A stretch of 46,549 nucleotides of DNA from Akkermansia sp. (GTDB lineage: Bacteria > Verrucomicrobiota > Verrucomicrobiia > Verrucomicrobiales > Akkermansiaceae), in contig JAFWZG010000034.1 in assembly GCA_017517385.1 (NCBI GenBank), positions 1 through 46,549 of the forward strand, written 5' to 3'. The translations under genes and the position numbers were made by a program. The stretch's first letter is position 1; every line of letters starts with the position of its first letter. Under the pieces are notes generated by a model. The model was not told the origin of the DNA. It searched no databases and was given only the letters and a program-made list of their open reading frames with translations. Shown piece by piece: positions 8,183-16,994 of this stretch.

Positions 8183-9751
8183 TTAGTCCTGAGCTGGCAG
8201 CAACTGCACATCATAGCCGAAAATCTCCGTAAAGAGCCCGGCCTTGCTACGCAGCGCAAGGTTCTCAATGGTGAGGTCATGCACACCATGCACCAACAAC
8301 TCCAGCTTGCGAGCCGAGAAGCGCACCGTAAAGGTAGAAATACGGTGAGAGTGAGCACGCTCCATGGCATCCGCCACGCGGAGAAGTGCAGCAAGCTTCT
8401 GCACGCGCAGGCGCGTGGGCTGCTCCAAGTCCGCATAGGTGTGTTCATCCATAGTCGGGGCGCCATGGCGGTGATAGCGGGCCAGCAGACCGATGATTTC
8501 CACATCCTCACGCGAGAGGCCGAAGATTTCAGAGTTCAAGATGATGTACTGCCCGTGCCTATGGTGATTCTTGGGACTGATGAAGGTACCGATTTCATGC
8601 AAAATGGAGGCTACCGTGAGCAGCAAGCGGTCATGGTGGGAAAGCCCGTGCAGACTCTGCAGCTGATCAAAGAGCGAGGTACAGAGCTTGCGCACCTGCT
8701 GGCTGTGCCCGCGGTCCACCTTGTAACGATTAGCCAGTAGCACGGCGAAATGAATCACCTCATGCTCGAGAGTCTGATCATCTCGGCGAGAGGGAAGAAG
8801 GTTTCTCAGGAAGGCATAAGCATACTCCTCGCGAGGCATAAGAATACGCCCGGGTTCGAACTCACGCGCCAAACTCAGATAGGTTACAGCCGCCGGAAGC
8901 AATGCCTGTACCGTGGCATAATCCTCATTAAACTTCTCGCAGCGCTGCTGCAGAGGAATGGCGGCAATTTCATCCACAAGCGTGGCGAGCTCGTCCAGCG
9001 TGAGCGCCTCCCCTTCCGTAAGCGGGGAGGAAATATGGTGAAAATCAGGCCCAAAGATAACGAAAGCATCAGGTTCACCCGGGAGTGCAGTTTCAGAATC
9101 ATGCAGAATCTGCTCCACCACACCACGGATATGCTCACGAATGAGGGAACACTCAATCCCGGAGGCCGCTCCCAGCTCCGTACCGCCCACAGCCATTGCC
9201 GTGCGATGAGCCCCCATGCGATAACTAGCATAGTAGGTAATTCGGCCGCGGTCAAAAAGCAAAAGGCGCGTGTTACCGGGCCCCACATGCACCACCAGCA
9301 CACGCTTCTTCTCCAGCTCGGCATGGTGCGTGAGCATTTCCTGCATACTCACGTACAGCAAACGCGTCATTTCACCATCGTCCATCACTTCCAACTGCAG
9401 CCCGCAAATGGTAAGCAGACGGTTCGTAATGCTATCCATGTTATGCACATTCAACAGCACATTAGTGGCAAGTAAACGCACCTGCACCACACCGCCGAGG
9501 CGGTACTCATCCAGCAGGCTATTGTAACCACGTATGATATTCACACAGCGATCCATCGTTTCACGAGACACATTACCGAGGCGGAAAATATCCTCAGCCA
9601 GAGCCATGGGCTGAGTGAGCACATCCAGCACACGGAGCCCTCTCTCATCCTCTTCCGCCACAAGCATGGAAACCGAGCTAGCCCCCAGAAATATAACAGC
9701 CTGCACGGCGCTGCTCCTCTTCTCGCTTTTCCTGCTAAGCATATCATTCAT
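8183..9751 (-). CDS. Ppx/GppA-family protein with HD domain, active site degenerate
   Basis: The family cleaves polyphosphate or pppGpp. Residues 1-300 have the Ppx/GppA actin-like fold. The C-terminal part is an HD domain (LHEIG, then HHRHGQYII, and LLARYHR), as in GppA and long Ppx. The two phosphate-binding loops are altered: the expected DLGSNS reads FLGASS and the expected DIGGGSTE reads HVGPGNTR, so both loop aspartates are lost. The region near the usual catalytic Glu (DDGEMTRLLY) is still recognisable. A regulatory or binding role is more likely than exopolyphosphatase activity; this is inference. The ATG at 9751 is used because the earlier ATG at 9763 overlaps the predicted -10 box; 9742 is also possible. 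Confidence 0.8.
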   Translation of the reverse strand: MNDMLSRKSEKRSSAVQAVIFLGASSVSMLVAEEDERGLRVLDVLTQPMALAEDIFRLGNVSRETMDRCVNIIRGYNSLLDEYRLGGVVQVRLLATNVLLNVHNMDSITNRLLTICGLQLEVMDDGEMTRLLYVSMQEMLTHHAELEKKRVLVVHVGPGNTRLLLFDRGRITYYASYRMGAHRTAMAVGGTELGAASGIECSLIREHIRGVVEQILHDSETALPGEPDAFVIFGPDFHHISSPLTEGEALTLDELATLVDEIAAIPLQQRCEKFNEDYATVQALLPAAVTYLSLAREFEPGRILMPREEYAYAFLRNLLPSRRDDQTLEHEVIHFAVLLANRYKVDRGHSQQVRKLCTSLFDQLQSLHGLSHHDRLLLTVASILHEIGTFISPKNHHRHGQYIILNSEIFGLSREDVEIIGLLARYHRHGAPTMDEHTYADLEQPTRLRVQKLAALLRVADAMERAHSHRISTFTVRFSARKLELLVHGVHDLTIENLALRSKAGLFTEIFGYDVQLLPAQD

Positions 9752-9761
9752 AGCTACTGCC

Positions 9762-9790
9762 ATTCTAGCATTTAAGCTCAGCCATGGCAA
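9762..9790 (-). promoter_or_regulatory. Promoter of the Ppx/GppA-like gene
   Basis: Minus-strand TTGCCA, a 17-nt spacer, then TAGAAT. Predicted transcription start is about 9755, four bases before the ATG at 9751. Confidence 0.6.
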
Positions 9791-9817
9791 GCAACAAAAT
9801 TCCGCTTCGCTTTTTTC

Positions 9818-9846
9818 TTGCAAACCCTTATTCTATATGGTAAATA
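9818..9846 (+). promoter_or_regulatory. Sialidase promoter
   Basis: TTGCAA, a 17-nt spacer, then TAAATA. Predicted transcription start coincides with the ATG at 9853, so the transcript would be leaderless. Its -35 lies 27 bp from that of the divergent promoter. Confidence 0.5.
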
Positions 9847-9852
9847 TAGACT

Positions 9853-11880
9853 ATGCTTAAACACACCATTCTTTCGCTGATGTTGTGTGGCTTGGCTGCA
9901 GCCACAGAAAGCTTTGATTCGCTTAGCACCGGTGGTATCACCAACGGCTCACTCTCCGTTGGCACTCTGACGGCCGAACGCGGCCATGCAGAAATTACCG
10001 GCGGCAAAGGCCGTAGCGGTCGCAATGCCCTTCGCCTGATGGGTGGACAGGATCGCCGTGCCACCATTACCTTTGACTCTCCCCTCACCCGTGAAACGCT
10101 GTGCGAGTTCTGGGCCGAGCGCTGGACGCGCCGTGGGCCGTATGAGTTCACCGTCATTGCCATCACTCCCGAGGGTGAGATAAAACTCCTGACGGACACG
10201 AACCGTGGCGTGGGCAGCTACAGCAAAGCCCGCGTAAAACTGCCTGCCGGTACAACGGGCCTGCGCTTTGAGGCGGATACAGCTGAGGGCGGCGGCATTC
10301 TTATTGATGATTTGGACGTCCACATGGGCCCGATGGTCATCCGCGAGGCCGGTGTAGTGAACCCGGGTGTATACCCCATCATGAAGCGCGCTCCGTTCAA
10401 CCCCGTATTCGCAGTGCGCGTACAGGCCACCGGCACGGAATCCCCCAAGAAGGTAACACGCCTCACCTTCCGCGTGGATAACCCCTCCAGCATTGCCGAG
10501 GTTACCCTGCGCACCGGCAATGACAGAGGCATGGAATTCTTTAACAGTGAAGTTTACGGCACGGCCCGCCCGAATGCTGACGGCACCGTCACCATCACCT
10601 GCAATAAGCCCCTCCCCGGCGGCACCACTTGGCTCTGGGCAGACGTGACCCCCAGCGATAGCTCCCTCGTGGGCAGCACCATCAGCTTCAGCAATATCAA
10701 GGCCACTATCGGCGGCCAGACGTACAGCTCTGATAATACCGTAACTCAGCGCATCGGCTACATGCTCGGCATGCCCGGCGAATCCGTCAGTAACCAGCCC
10801 GATGGCGGCAATAGAGACTGCGTATCCTTCCGTATTCCCGGCATGATTCAGACGGCTGACGGCACACTCGTCGCCTGCTTTGACGCTCGTTACAACCACG
10901 AAGGCGACCTCTGCGCTGATATTGACGTAGCCGTGGTACGCTCCACAGACGGCGGTCAGACTTGGACCACTCCCACCGTAGCAATGGACGCAGGCCCCGG
11001 CGTAAACAACGGCTGTGGTGACCCCTGCATCCTTCAGGACCAGACGGGCCGCATCTGGATTCAGTCCCTCGTCTGCCACTGGAGCGGAGGCGCCTCCCTC
11101 TGGACCTCCAGCACCGGCTTTGACGAAAAGACCACCGGCCAATGGGAAATGACCTACAGTGATGACGGCGGCCGCACTTGGTCCCGCAACTTCGTGAACC
11201 CGACCCGCCAGATTAAGAAAGATGAGTGGACCACCATTCTCGCCGGCCCCGGCAATGGTATCACCATGCGCAACGGCACCATCGTATTCCCCGCCCAGAT
11301 TTGGCAGCGCGGCGCTAATCCTCAGTGCATGAGCACCATCTGCTACTCCGAGGATGGGGGCAAGAACTGGACATACGGCAACGGCGTACCCCACAGCACC
11401 TCTGAGTGCCAAGTGGTAGAGCTGGAGGACGGTTCCATCATGATTAACGCCCGTAACGAAGCACGTCAGGGCAGCCGAATCGTCTACGTCACGCGTGACA
11501 TGGGCCGCACATGGCAGCCGCACTCCACGAATCTGGGCGCCCTTCGTGAGCCCACCTGTCAGGCCTCACTCGTAGCCGTTAACACGGAGCGCTACGGCCG
11601 CCTCCTCCTTTTCTCTAACCCCAAGAGCGGCGGCCGTAACAACATGACCATCCGCACCTCTCACGATGATGGCACCACTTGGAACGAGGGTTACCTCTAT
11701 GATTCCCGCCAGTGCATGGGTTACTCCTGCATCGCCCTCACGGATGACAACCACGTGGGCATCATCTACGAGACCTGCCACAACAACGGCAAAAACGGCA
11801 ACCGCGGCATCGGCTTCATCCGCATCCCGCTGGAAACCGTAGTCACCGGCCGTGAGGTACCTGCCCAACCGGCAAACTAA
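9853..11880 (+). CDS. Secreted exo-alpha-sialidase, family GH33
   Basis: Removes terminal sialic acid from glycans such as mucin. A signal peptide (MLKHTILSLMLCGLAAA) precedes a beta-rich domain (about 20-165) and a BNR-associated N-terminal domain (about 170-310). The six-bladed propeller follows. It has FRIP near residue 326, which supplies the first Arg of the catalytic triad, and five Asp boxes: STDGGQTW, SDDGGRTW, SEDGGKNW, TRDMGRTW and SHDDGTTW (about 365-610). SECQVVELEDG and NARNEAR carry further conserved catalytic positions. The 675-residue length fits multi-domain GH33 enzymes. No cell-wall anchor is seen, so it is periplasmic, surface-bound or secreted. No sialic acid uptake genes lie beside it. 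It is followed by a strong terminator. Confidence 0.92.
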   Translation: MLKHTILSLMLCGLAAATESFDSLSTGGITNGSLSVGTLTAERGHAEITGGKGRSGRNALRLMGGQDRRATITFDSPLTRETLCEFWAERWTRRGPYEFTVIAITPEGEIKLLTDTNRGVGSYSKARVKLPAGTTGLRFEADTAEGGGILIDDLDVHMGPMVIREAGVVNPGVYPIMKRAPFNPVFAVRVQATGTESPKKVTRLTFRVDNPSSIAEVTLRTGNDRGMEFFNSEVYGTARPNADGTVTITCNKPLPGGTTWLWADVTPSDSSLVGSTISFSNIKATIGGQTYSSDNTVTQRIGYMLGMPGESVSNQPDGGNRDCVSFRIPGMIQTADGTLVACFDARYNHEGDLCADIDVAVVRSTDGGQTWTTPTVAMDAGPGVNNGCGDPCILQDQTGRIWIQSLVCHWSGGASLWTSSTGFDEKTTGQWEMTYSDDGGRTWSRNFVNPTRQIKKDEWTTILAGPGNGITMRNGTIVFPAQIWQRGANPQCMSTICYSEDGGKNWTYGNGVPHSTSECQVVELEDGSIMINARNEARQGSRIVYVTRDMGRTWQPHSTNLGALREPTCQASLVAVNTERYGRLLLFSNPKSGGRNNMTIRTSHDDGTTWNEGYLYDSRQCMGYSCIALTDDNHVGIIYETCHNNGKNGNRGIGFIRIPLETVVTGREVPAQPAN

Positions 11881-11913
11881 AGATAAAACACTGTAATTTT
11901 TGTTACACATCAG

Positions 11914-11946
11914 GCGGCATTACTCCCTGCGAGTGGTGCCGCTTTT
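11914..11946 (+). terminator. Sialidase terminator
   Basis: GCGGCATTACTC pairs with GAGTGGTGCCGC (12 bp, two G-U pairs) around loop CCTGC, followed by TTTT. Confidence 0.85.
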
Positions 11947-12008
11947 GCTAACCATGACAGAAGGCGAAAAGTCTTCGTTTATTTTTTTACATCCAGCTGA
12001 TATTCAGC

Positions 12009-12038
12009 TTGCCAAATAGGGTTATACTGTGATACAAT
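12009..12038 (+). promoter_or_regulatory. ABC transporter promoter
   Basis: TTGCCA, an 18-nt spacer, then TACAAT, giving a leader of about 28 nt. The transporter and ATPase genes are probably cotranscribed from here. Confidence 0.55.
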
Positions 12039-12072
12039 CCGCGCGCGGAATGTGCACCCCGCATGGTGAACA

Positions 12073-14454
12073 ATGAAGAAACACACTCTCCTCATAGCAG
12101 CCATACTGTCCATGGTGGCGGCGCTCTGGGCTCCTGCAGTGCATGCAGAGGCCACGGAAAGCACCTCCTCCACCGGCCAGTCCGAGACTGCAGCGCAGCC
12201 TGCGGTCACTCCCTCAGCCGAAGCTGAGGTGACTACTACTGACGAAGAGGTCCCCACCGTGGGCACCATCTCCGTGCGTTGCCTTGCAGGTAAACCGCTA
12301 GGTGTACCTCAGGGTACCGTGCAGGATATCTACCTGATGGAACGTTACCCAGAACTGGAACTCCAGCGCCACAATTTTGAAGCGGATATGATGCTTGCGC
12401 TGGAAAAGGGCAACTGCGATGCCGCCATCATGGATGATGTCATCTGCTTTGCACTGGCCCGCAAAAAGCCGAATATCCTCCTGTATGAAGACCCCCAGCT
12501 GCCCAAGAACTTCATGGGCATGGCATTCAACCGCTCCGAGGAAGGTAAGACCCTCTGCCGCCAGTTCAATGAGTTCCTGATGGTACTGCGCGATAGCGGC
12601 GAGCTAGAAGAAATCTGTGAAAAGTGGATTCTCCATACGGATACAGCTGAAATGCCCAAGCTGAACATCCCCACTGAAGGTGAGCCCATCATCGTAGGCA
12701 TGGAGCCCTGCACCGAGCCCATCGTCTTCATGCGCGGTGAGGAAATTGTGGGCATGGATGCCGAGCTAATCTACCGCTTTGCCGCCCACATCGGCCGCCC
12801 GGTACAGATTAAGAACATTGATTACTACGGCCTGCTCACTGCTGTGGCCGCGGGGCAGATTAACATTGCCTCCTCCGGGTTCCTTATCACAGCTGAGCGC
12901 GGGCAGAGCGTTCTCTTCTCCGACCCCTATTATGTAAGCCGTTCCATCATTGCCACACGGAATGACGGCAGCGTAGATCCTCAGACAGTACCCGCCACAG
13001 AGGCGGAAGAAACAGCCACGGAAGATTTCCCGCAGCTCGGCACCATTGCTGTACAGAGCCTGACCGGCCGCAAACTGGGTGTACCTCAGGGCACCGTGCA
13101 GGACATCTACCTGATGGAGCATTTCCCTGAGCTGGAACTTCAGCGCCACAACTTTGAAGCGGACATGATGCTCGCGCTGGAAAGAGGCATCTGCGATGCC
13201 GCCATCATGGATGACGTCATCTGCTACGCGCTGGCCCGCAAAAAGCCGAATATTCTTCTTTACGTGGATCCAGCCCTTCCCAAAAACTTCATGGGCATGG
13301 CCTTCAATCACACGGAGCGCGGCAAGCAACTCTGCCGCCAGTTTAACGAGTTCCTTTCCGAACTCAAAGAAAGCGGAGAGCTGGAGGCCATCTGCGAGAA
13401 GTGGATTCGCCATACGGACACCGCTGAGATGCCCAAGCTGAACATCCCCACCGAGGGTGAGCCCATTATCGTGGGCATGGAGCCCTGCACCGAGCCCATC
13501 GTCTTCATGCGCGGCGAGGAAATAGTAGGCATGGACGCCGAGCTTATCTACCGCTTCGCCGCCCACATTGGCCGCCCGATTCAGATTAAGAACATTGATT
13601 ACTACGGCCTCCTCACCGCCGTGGCCGCCGGGCAGATTGATATCGCATCCTCCGGTTTCCTCATCACCTCAGAGCGAGCAGAAAGCGTGCTCTTCTCCGA
13701 CCCCTACTACACCAGTAGCTCAGTTATTGCCATGCGCCGCGAGGGCGCCGGAGCGCCGGCCTCCGCTGTAACCAAAGCAGCTGAAGGTATCCTCGGCAGC
13801 ATTGTTGACAGCTTCTACCGCAACATCATCGTAGAAAAGCGCTACATGCTCATCTGGGATGGCCTGAAGGCCACCTTCGCCATTGCCTTCTTCTCCACCC
13901 TGTTTGGCACGATGGTGGGTGCAGCCGTGTGCTACCTGCGCATGAGCCGCAACCGCTTCTGGCAGTGGGTAGCCTACCTATACATCGACATCATGCGCGG
14001 CACCCCCATCCTCATTCTACTCATGCTGATGTACTATGTGGCCTTTGCCGGCACGCAAGTGGAGGCCCTGTATGTGGCCATCATCACCTTCAGCCTGAAC
14101 TTCGGTGCCTATGTGAGTGAGATGTTCCGCTCCGCCATCACCAGCATTGATCGTGGGCAGAGCGAAGCTGGTATCGCCATGGGCTTCACGCCATTCCACT
14201 CATTCTACTACATCGTGCTGCCTCAGGCCATCAAGCGTGTGCTCCCCGTCTTCAAAGGTGAGGTTATCTCCCTCATTAAGAACACCTCCGTGGTGGGTTA
14301 CATCGCCATCGCGGACCTCACCAAGATGACGGATATTATCCGCGCCCGCACCTTTGATCCCTTCTTCCCCCTGCTCATGGTGGCACTGCTGTACTTCCTC
14401 ATTGCTTGGCTGTTCACCTTCACGCTGGACTGCCTGAGCCGCAAAGTTAAATAA
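12073..14454 (+). CDS. Amino-acid ABC transporter: duplicated, permuted binding lobes fused to permease
   Basis: Imports a polar amino acid, glutamine-type by family. After a signal sequence (1-25) and a Ser/Thr/Glu-rich linker come two near-identical modules, residues about 64-300 and 323-560. Each module runs in reversed order. First is the part that is lobe 2 in an ordinary SBP family 3 protein (GKPLGVPQGTVQDIYL through EEICEKWI), then the part that is lobe 1 (VGMEPCTEPIVFMRGEEIVG through VLFSDPYY). The order is therefore L2-L1-L2-L1. The permease domain (about 590-793) is HisM/GlnP-type with the EAA loop EAGIAMGFTPFHSFYYIVLP. Two binding domains fused to the permease are known from Lactococcus GlnPQ; the permutation is the unusual part. 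The ATPase gene follows after 21 bp. Confidence 0.9.
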   Translation: MKKHTLLIAAILSMVAALWAPAVHAEATESTSSTGQSETAAQPAVTPSAEAEVTTTDEEVPTVGTISVRCLAGKPLGVPQGTVQDIYLMERYPELELQRHNFEADMMLALEKGNCDAAIMDDVICFALARKKPNILLYEDPQLPKNFMGMAFNRSEEGKTLCRQFNEFLMVLRDSGELEEICEKWILHTDTAEMPKLNIPTEGEPIIVGMEPCTEPIVFMRGEEIVGMDAELIYRFAAHIGRPVQIKNIDYYGLLTAVAAGQINIASSGFLITAERGQSVLFSDPYYVSRSIIATRNDGSVDPQTVPATEAEETATEDFPQLGTIAVQSLTGRKLGVPQGTVQDIYLMEHFPELELQRHNFEADMMLALERGICDAAIMDDVICYALARKKPNILLYVDPALPKNFMGMAFNHTERGKQLCRQFNEFLSELKESGELEAICEKWIRHTDTAEMPKLNIPTEGEPIIVGMEPCTEPIVFMRGEEIVGMDAELIYRFAAHIGRPIQIKNIDYYGLLTAVAAGQIDIASSGFLITSERAESVLFSDPYYTSSSVIAMRREGAGAPASAVTKAAEGILGSIVDSFYRNIIVEKRYMLIWDGLKATFAIAFFSTLFGTMVGAAVCYLRMSRNRFWQWVAYLYIDIMRGTPILILLMLMYYVAFAGTQVEALYVAIITFSLNFGAYVSEMFRSAITSIDRGQSEAGIAMGFTPFHSFYYIVLPQAIKRVLPVFKGEVISLIKNTSVVGYIAIADLTKMTDIIRARTFDPFFPLLMVALLYFLIAWLFTFTLDCLSRKVK
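12256..13737 (+). repeat. In-frame tandem duplication of the binding-lobe module
   Basis: Two copies, about 12256-12960 and 13033-13737, are offset by exactly 777 bp (259 codons). Long stretches of protein are identical, such as LGVPQGTVQDIYLME, LQRHNFEADMMLALE and the stretch around MPKLNIPTEGEPIIVGMEP. Silent third-base differences are frequent, so the duplication is not very recent, or the protein is under strong constraint. Confidence 0.9.
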
Positions 14455-14475
14455 CCTTCACCGCACCACACAGTC

Positions 14476-15579
14476 ATGATTCAGATCCGTAACCTCAAGA
14501 AAACTTTCGGTAACCTGACCGTGCTGCATGATGTCAATATTGACATCAAACGCGGTGAGGTCATCTCCATCATCGGCCCTTCCGGCACGGGTAAGAGCAC
14601 CTTCCTGCGCTGCCTGAACCTGCTGGAGGAACCCACTAGCGGCAGCATCGTGGTGGACGGCGAGGAGCTTCTCTCCGATGAAAAGGTAGACGCCCCTAAA
14701 CTGCGCCGCAAGATGGGCATGGTGTTCCAGTCCTTTAATCTTTTTGATCACCTCAGCGTGCTGGAGAACGTGTGCATAGGCCCCATCAAACTGCTGGGCA
14801 AGAGCAAATTAGAGGCTGCACAGCGCGGGCTCAAACTGCTGAAGATAGTGGGCATGAAAGAGAAAGCCCGTTCCATGCCCTCAGAACTTTCCGGCGGTCA
14901 GAAGCAGCGCGCAGCCATCGCCCGCTGCCTCTCCATGAACCCGGAGATTATCCTCTTTGACGAGCCAACCTCCGCGTTAGACCCCACCATGGTGAGCGAG
15001 GTGCTCTCCGTTATCCGCACCTTGGCCAAGCAAGGCATGACCATGGTCATCGTGACGCACGAAATGTCCTTCGCCCGCAACGTCAGCACCCGCGTGCTGT
15101 ACATGGACCAAGGCGTTATCTACGAGCAGGGCACACCGGAAGAAATCTTCGATAACCCCCAGCGTGAGCGCACCCGCGTGTTCGTCAACCGCATCCGTGA
15201 CTTCCAATACACCATCCGTACGGAAGACTTCGATATGTACGCCATTGAGGCCGAATTCCAGCAGTTCTGCAACAAGTACTTCCTCTCCGAGCAAACCGTA
15301 CAGCACGCCATGACCCTCGCGGAGGAGATGCTCCAGCACATCCCGCTGGGCCATGGAGACGTGAACCTTTACTACCGTTACTCCGAGAAGAACGGCACAT
15401 TGGACATGGAAATCATCATGCCCACCGCCACCGGCCCCGTACTGGACAAAATGCCCGCTGAAGTTAAGGCCAAGATATACTCCTTCTGCACCTGCGTGGA
15501 AGAATATGAGGATGTGGACGTGCGAGATGGCGTGCACGTGAACCGCATCTGTCTGGAGCTCCACAGCGCACAGTACTAA
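14476..15579 (+). CDS. Amino-acid ABC transporter ATP-binding protein with C-terminal extension
   Basis: Energises the adjacent permease. Residues 1-240 form a standard polar amino acid NBD: Walker [11 protein letters not shown]-loop [12 protein letters not shown], signature [15 protein letters not shown], Walker [15 protein letters not shown]-loop VTHEM. A normal GlnQ-type protein ends near residue 245. This one continues for about 120 residues, including [22 protein letters not shown] and [16 protein letters not shown]. The extension has the spacing of a small alpha/beta domain and vaguely resembles the HATPase fold of anti-sigma kinases, but I cannot assign it. It may be a regulatory domain. 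A strong terminator follows. Confidence 0.9.
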   Translation: MIQIRNLKKTFGNLTVLHDVNIDIKRGEVISIIGPSGTGKSTFLRCLNLLEEPTSGSIVVDGEELLSDEKVDAPKLRRKMGMVFQSFNLFDHLSVLENVCIGPIKLLGKSKLEAAQRGLKLLKIVGMKEKARSMPSELSGGQKQRAAIARCLSMNPEIILFDEPTSALDPTMVSEVLSVIRTLAKQGMTMVIVTHEMSFARNVSTRVLYMDQGVIYEQGTPEEIFDNPQRERTRVFVNRIRDFQYTIRTEDFDMYAIEAEFQQFCNKYFLSEQTVQHAMTLAEEMLQHIPLGHGDVNLYYRYSEKNGTLDMEIIMPTATGPVLDKMPAEVKAKIYSFCTCVEEYEDVDVRDGVHVNRICLELHSAQY

Positions 15580-15606
15580 CGCGTACACACTGCGGCCCAT
15601 TTTTAC

Positions 15607-15650
15607 GCGCGCGCAGCCCGTCCTCCGGGAAGGCTGCGCGCGCTTTCTCA
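15607..15650 (+). terminator. Terminator of the ABC transporter operon
   Basis: GCGCGCGCAGCC pairs with GGCTGCGCGCGC (12 bp) around a 13-nt loop, followed by TTTCTC. Confidence 0.8.
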
Positions 15651-15654
15651 TGCC

Positions 15655-15864
15655 TCACTTCTGCTCACAAGAGCCGTGGCAGTGGTGGCCGCAGCGGGCC
15701 TTGCGCAGCTCTAGCAGGCACAGCATAGCCATGCCGGCCGTAAGCCCCAACAGCATCACCCCATTGGCGATGCCTAATGCCATTTTGCAGCACTTACGAT
15801 GACGGCTGTCAGCCAGCCACTGCTTCACCGCATCCTCCGTTTGTTGTATCTTTTCCGGGTCCAT
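15655..15864 (-). CDS. Small single-pass membrane protein, unknown function
   Basis: About 69 residues from the ATG at 15864 (MDPEKIQQTEDAVKQW). An amphipathic, charged N-terminal helix is followed by one transmembrane segment (ALGIANGVMLLGLTAGMAML) and a Cys/His-rich tail (ARCGHHCHGSCEQK). Four Cys and three His near or after the membrane segment could bind a metal, but no known motif is matched. A TTG at 15900 would add 12 residues; GAGGGG lies between the two starts. It stands alone, convergent to the ABC transporter operon. Confidence 0.55.
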   Translation of the reverse strand: MDPEKIQQTEDAVKQWLADSRHRKCCKMALGIANGVMLLGLTAGMAMLCLLELRKARCGHHCHGSCEQK

Positions 15865-15968
15865 GCAGGTATGATGCAGCTTCACCCCTCGTAAGCTCAA
15901 AAACTTTTATTCTTGCATTTGAAGAACAATATGGTTAAATGGGGGCAGTCAATCCGTAATTCTTTTAT

Positions 15969-16988
15969 ATGCAAGCCAGTCCCGCTCCCAACACTCACCG
16001 GAAATGGTGGCGTATCGCCGCTTGGTTCATGAGCAGCGTATTCACCCTTCTATTGCTCTCGCTGGGAGGAATTTCATGGTGGATATGGGGATGGCAATGG
16101 CAGGGAGAACCTAAATACCATGAAGGCTGGAGCCAGGAAGAACGCGCAGCCCTTACAGAGTTCGGGGCTTACCTGCGGAGACAGGCCGCTCCGAATGAAA
16201 ATAACCAAGGCCTCGCCGACACCATCTCCACAGCTATCACAGCCAAGCTCACGGTGGCACCCCTCATCTCTGAGCTCAACAAAGTGGCGACCAGCGGCCA
16301 TGGAGAACCTGCTGCTCTCGTGATTCTGGCAGCTCAGAGCGGCCACTTGGATGCTCTGAAAGCCCTTGCAGCCCATGGTGCAGTCATGAGCACAGAAGTC
16401 ATCATCCCCCTGCTGGGCAGCGATTTTACCGATCCAGAAAAGCAAATCCCTTGGGAGACACGCCGTACGCTGGCAGATGCCCTCATTCCCGAAGGGACAG
16501 ATTTGAACCAGTATGCCGACCAAGTGGAGAGCGCCTGCAATAAAGAGCTCACACGCGGCAATCCCGGCCCTTGGATTTGGGCTATTGAGCATGGCAAAAA
16601 TGTGACGCAGAAAGAACTCGTCAAAGCCCTTAGCACTCGCACGCTGCATCTGCCACTCATCAAAGCCATACTCAGCAGCAACCCGGAGCTTGCCAACGAC
16701 AACACCGGCCGGGCCACTCCGCTCCAAGTACTTGCCGGAAGGATACGTGATGCAGAAGCCGCGGAAATGCCCGCACTCGAGCAAGTGCTTGCCCTCCTGT
16801 TGGAGCACGGCGCTAATCCCCGCTTACGCCCGGAAGCAGGAAGCGGAGCCGAGCGCAGCTTTCCGCTGGATATTCTTCAGGAAAAACAAAACTTCGCCCG
16901 CTGTGATATGACCGGTGATAACTGTGATAGCACTCAGGACACCGCCCTCACCATCTGGCAGCGCATGTGCCAAATGCTACAGCAATAA
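15969..16988 (+). CDS. Membrane-anchored ankyrin-like protein, copy 1
   Basis: A basic N-terminus (HRKWWRIAAWFM) leads into one transmembrane segment (about 18-42), followed by WWIWGW and a conserved EGWSQEERAAL stretch. Degenerate ankyrin-type helices occur near residue 115 (ALVILAAQSGHLDALKALAAHGA) and residue 250 (TPLQVLAGRI, LALLLEHGANPRLRPEAG). The rest is helical and not recognised. The product is probably anchored in the inner membrane with the repeats outside. A close paralogue starts 6 bp after its stop, so the two are likely an operon. A weak promoter (TTGCAT, 17 nt, TAAATG) lies at 15913-15941. Confidence 0.75.
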   Translation: MQASPAPNTHRKWWRIAAWFMSSVFTLLLLSLGGISWWIWGWQWQGEPKYHEGWSQEERAALTEFGAYLRRQAAPNENNQGLADTISTAITAKLTVAPLISELNKVATSGHGEPAALVILAAQSGHLDALKALAAHGAVMSTEVIIPLLGSDFTDPEKQIPWETRRTLADALIPEGTDLNQYADQVESACNKELTRGNPGPWIWAIEHGKNVTQKELVKALSTRTLHLPLIKAILSSNPELANDNTGRATPLQVLAGRIRDAEAAEMPALEQVLALLLEHGANPRLRPEAGSGAERSFPLDILQEKQNFARCDMTGDNCDSTQDTALTIWQRMCQMLQQ

Positions 16989-16994
16989 ACGGAT

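Noticed and set aside
9949..11523. Minus-strand 524-codon open frame across the sialidase
   Set aside because: Antisense shadow of a high-GC gene with strong codon bias; no ribosome-binding site or family match.
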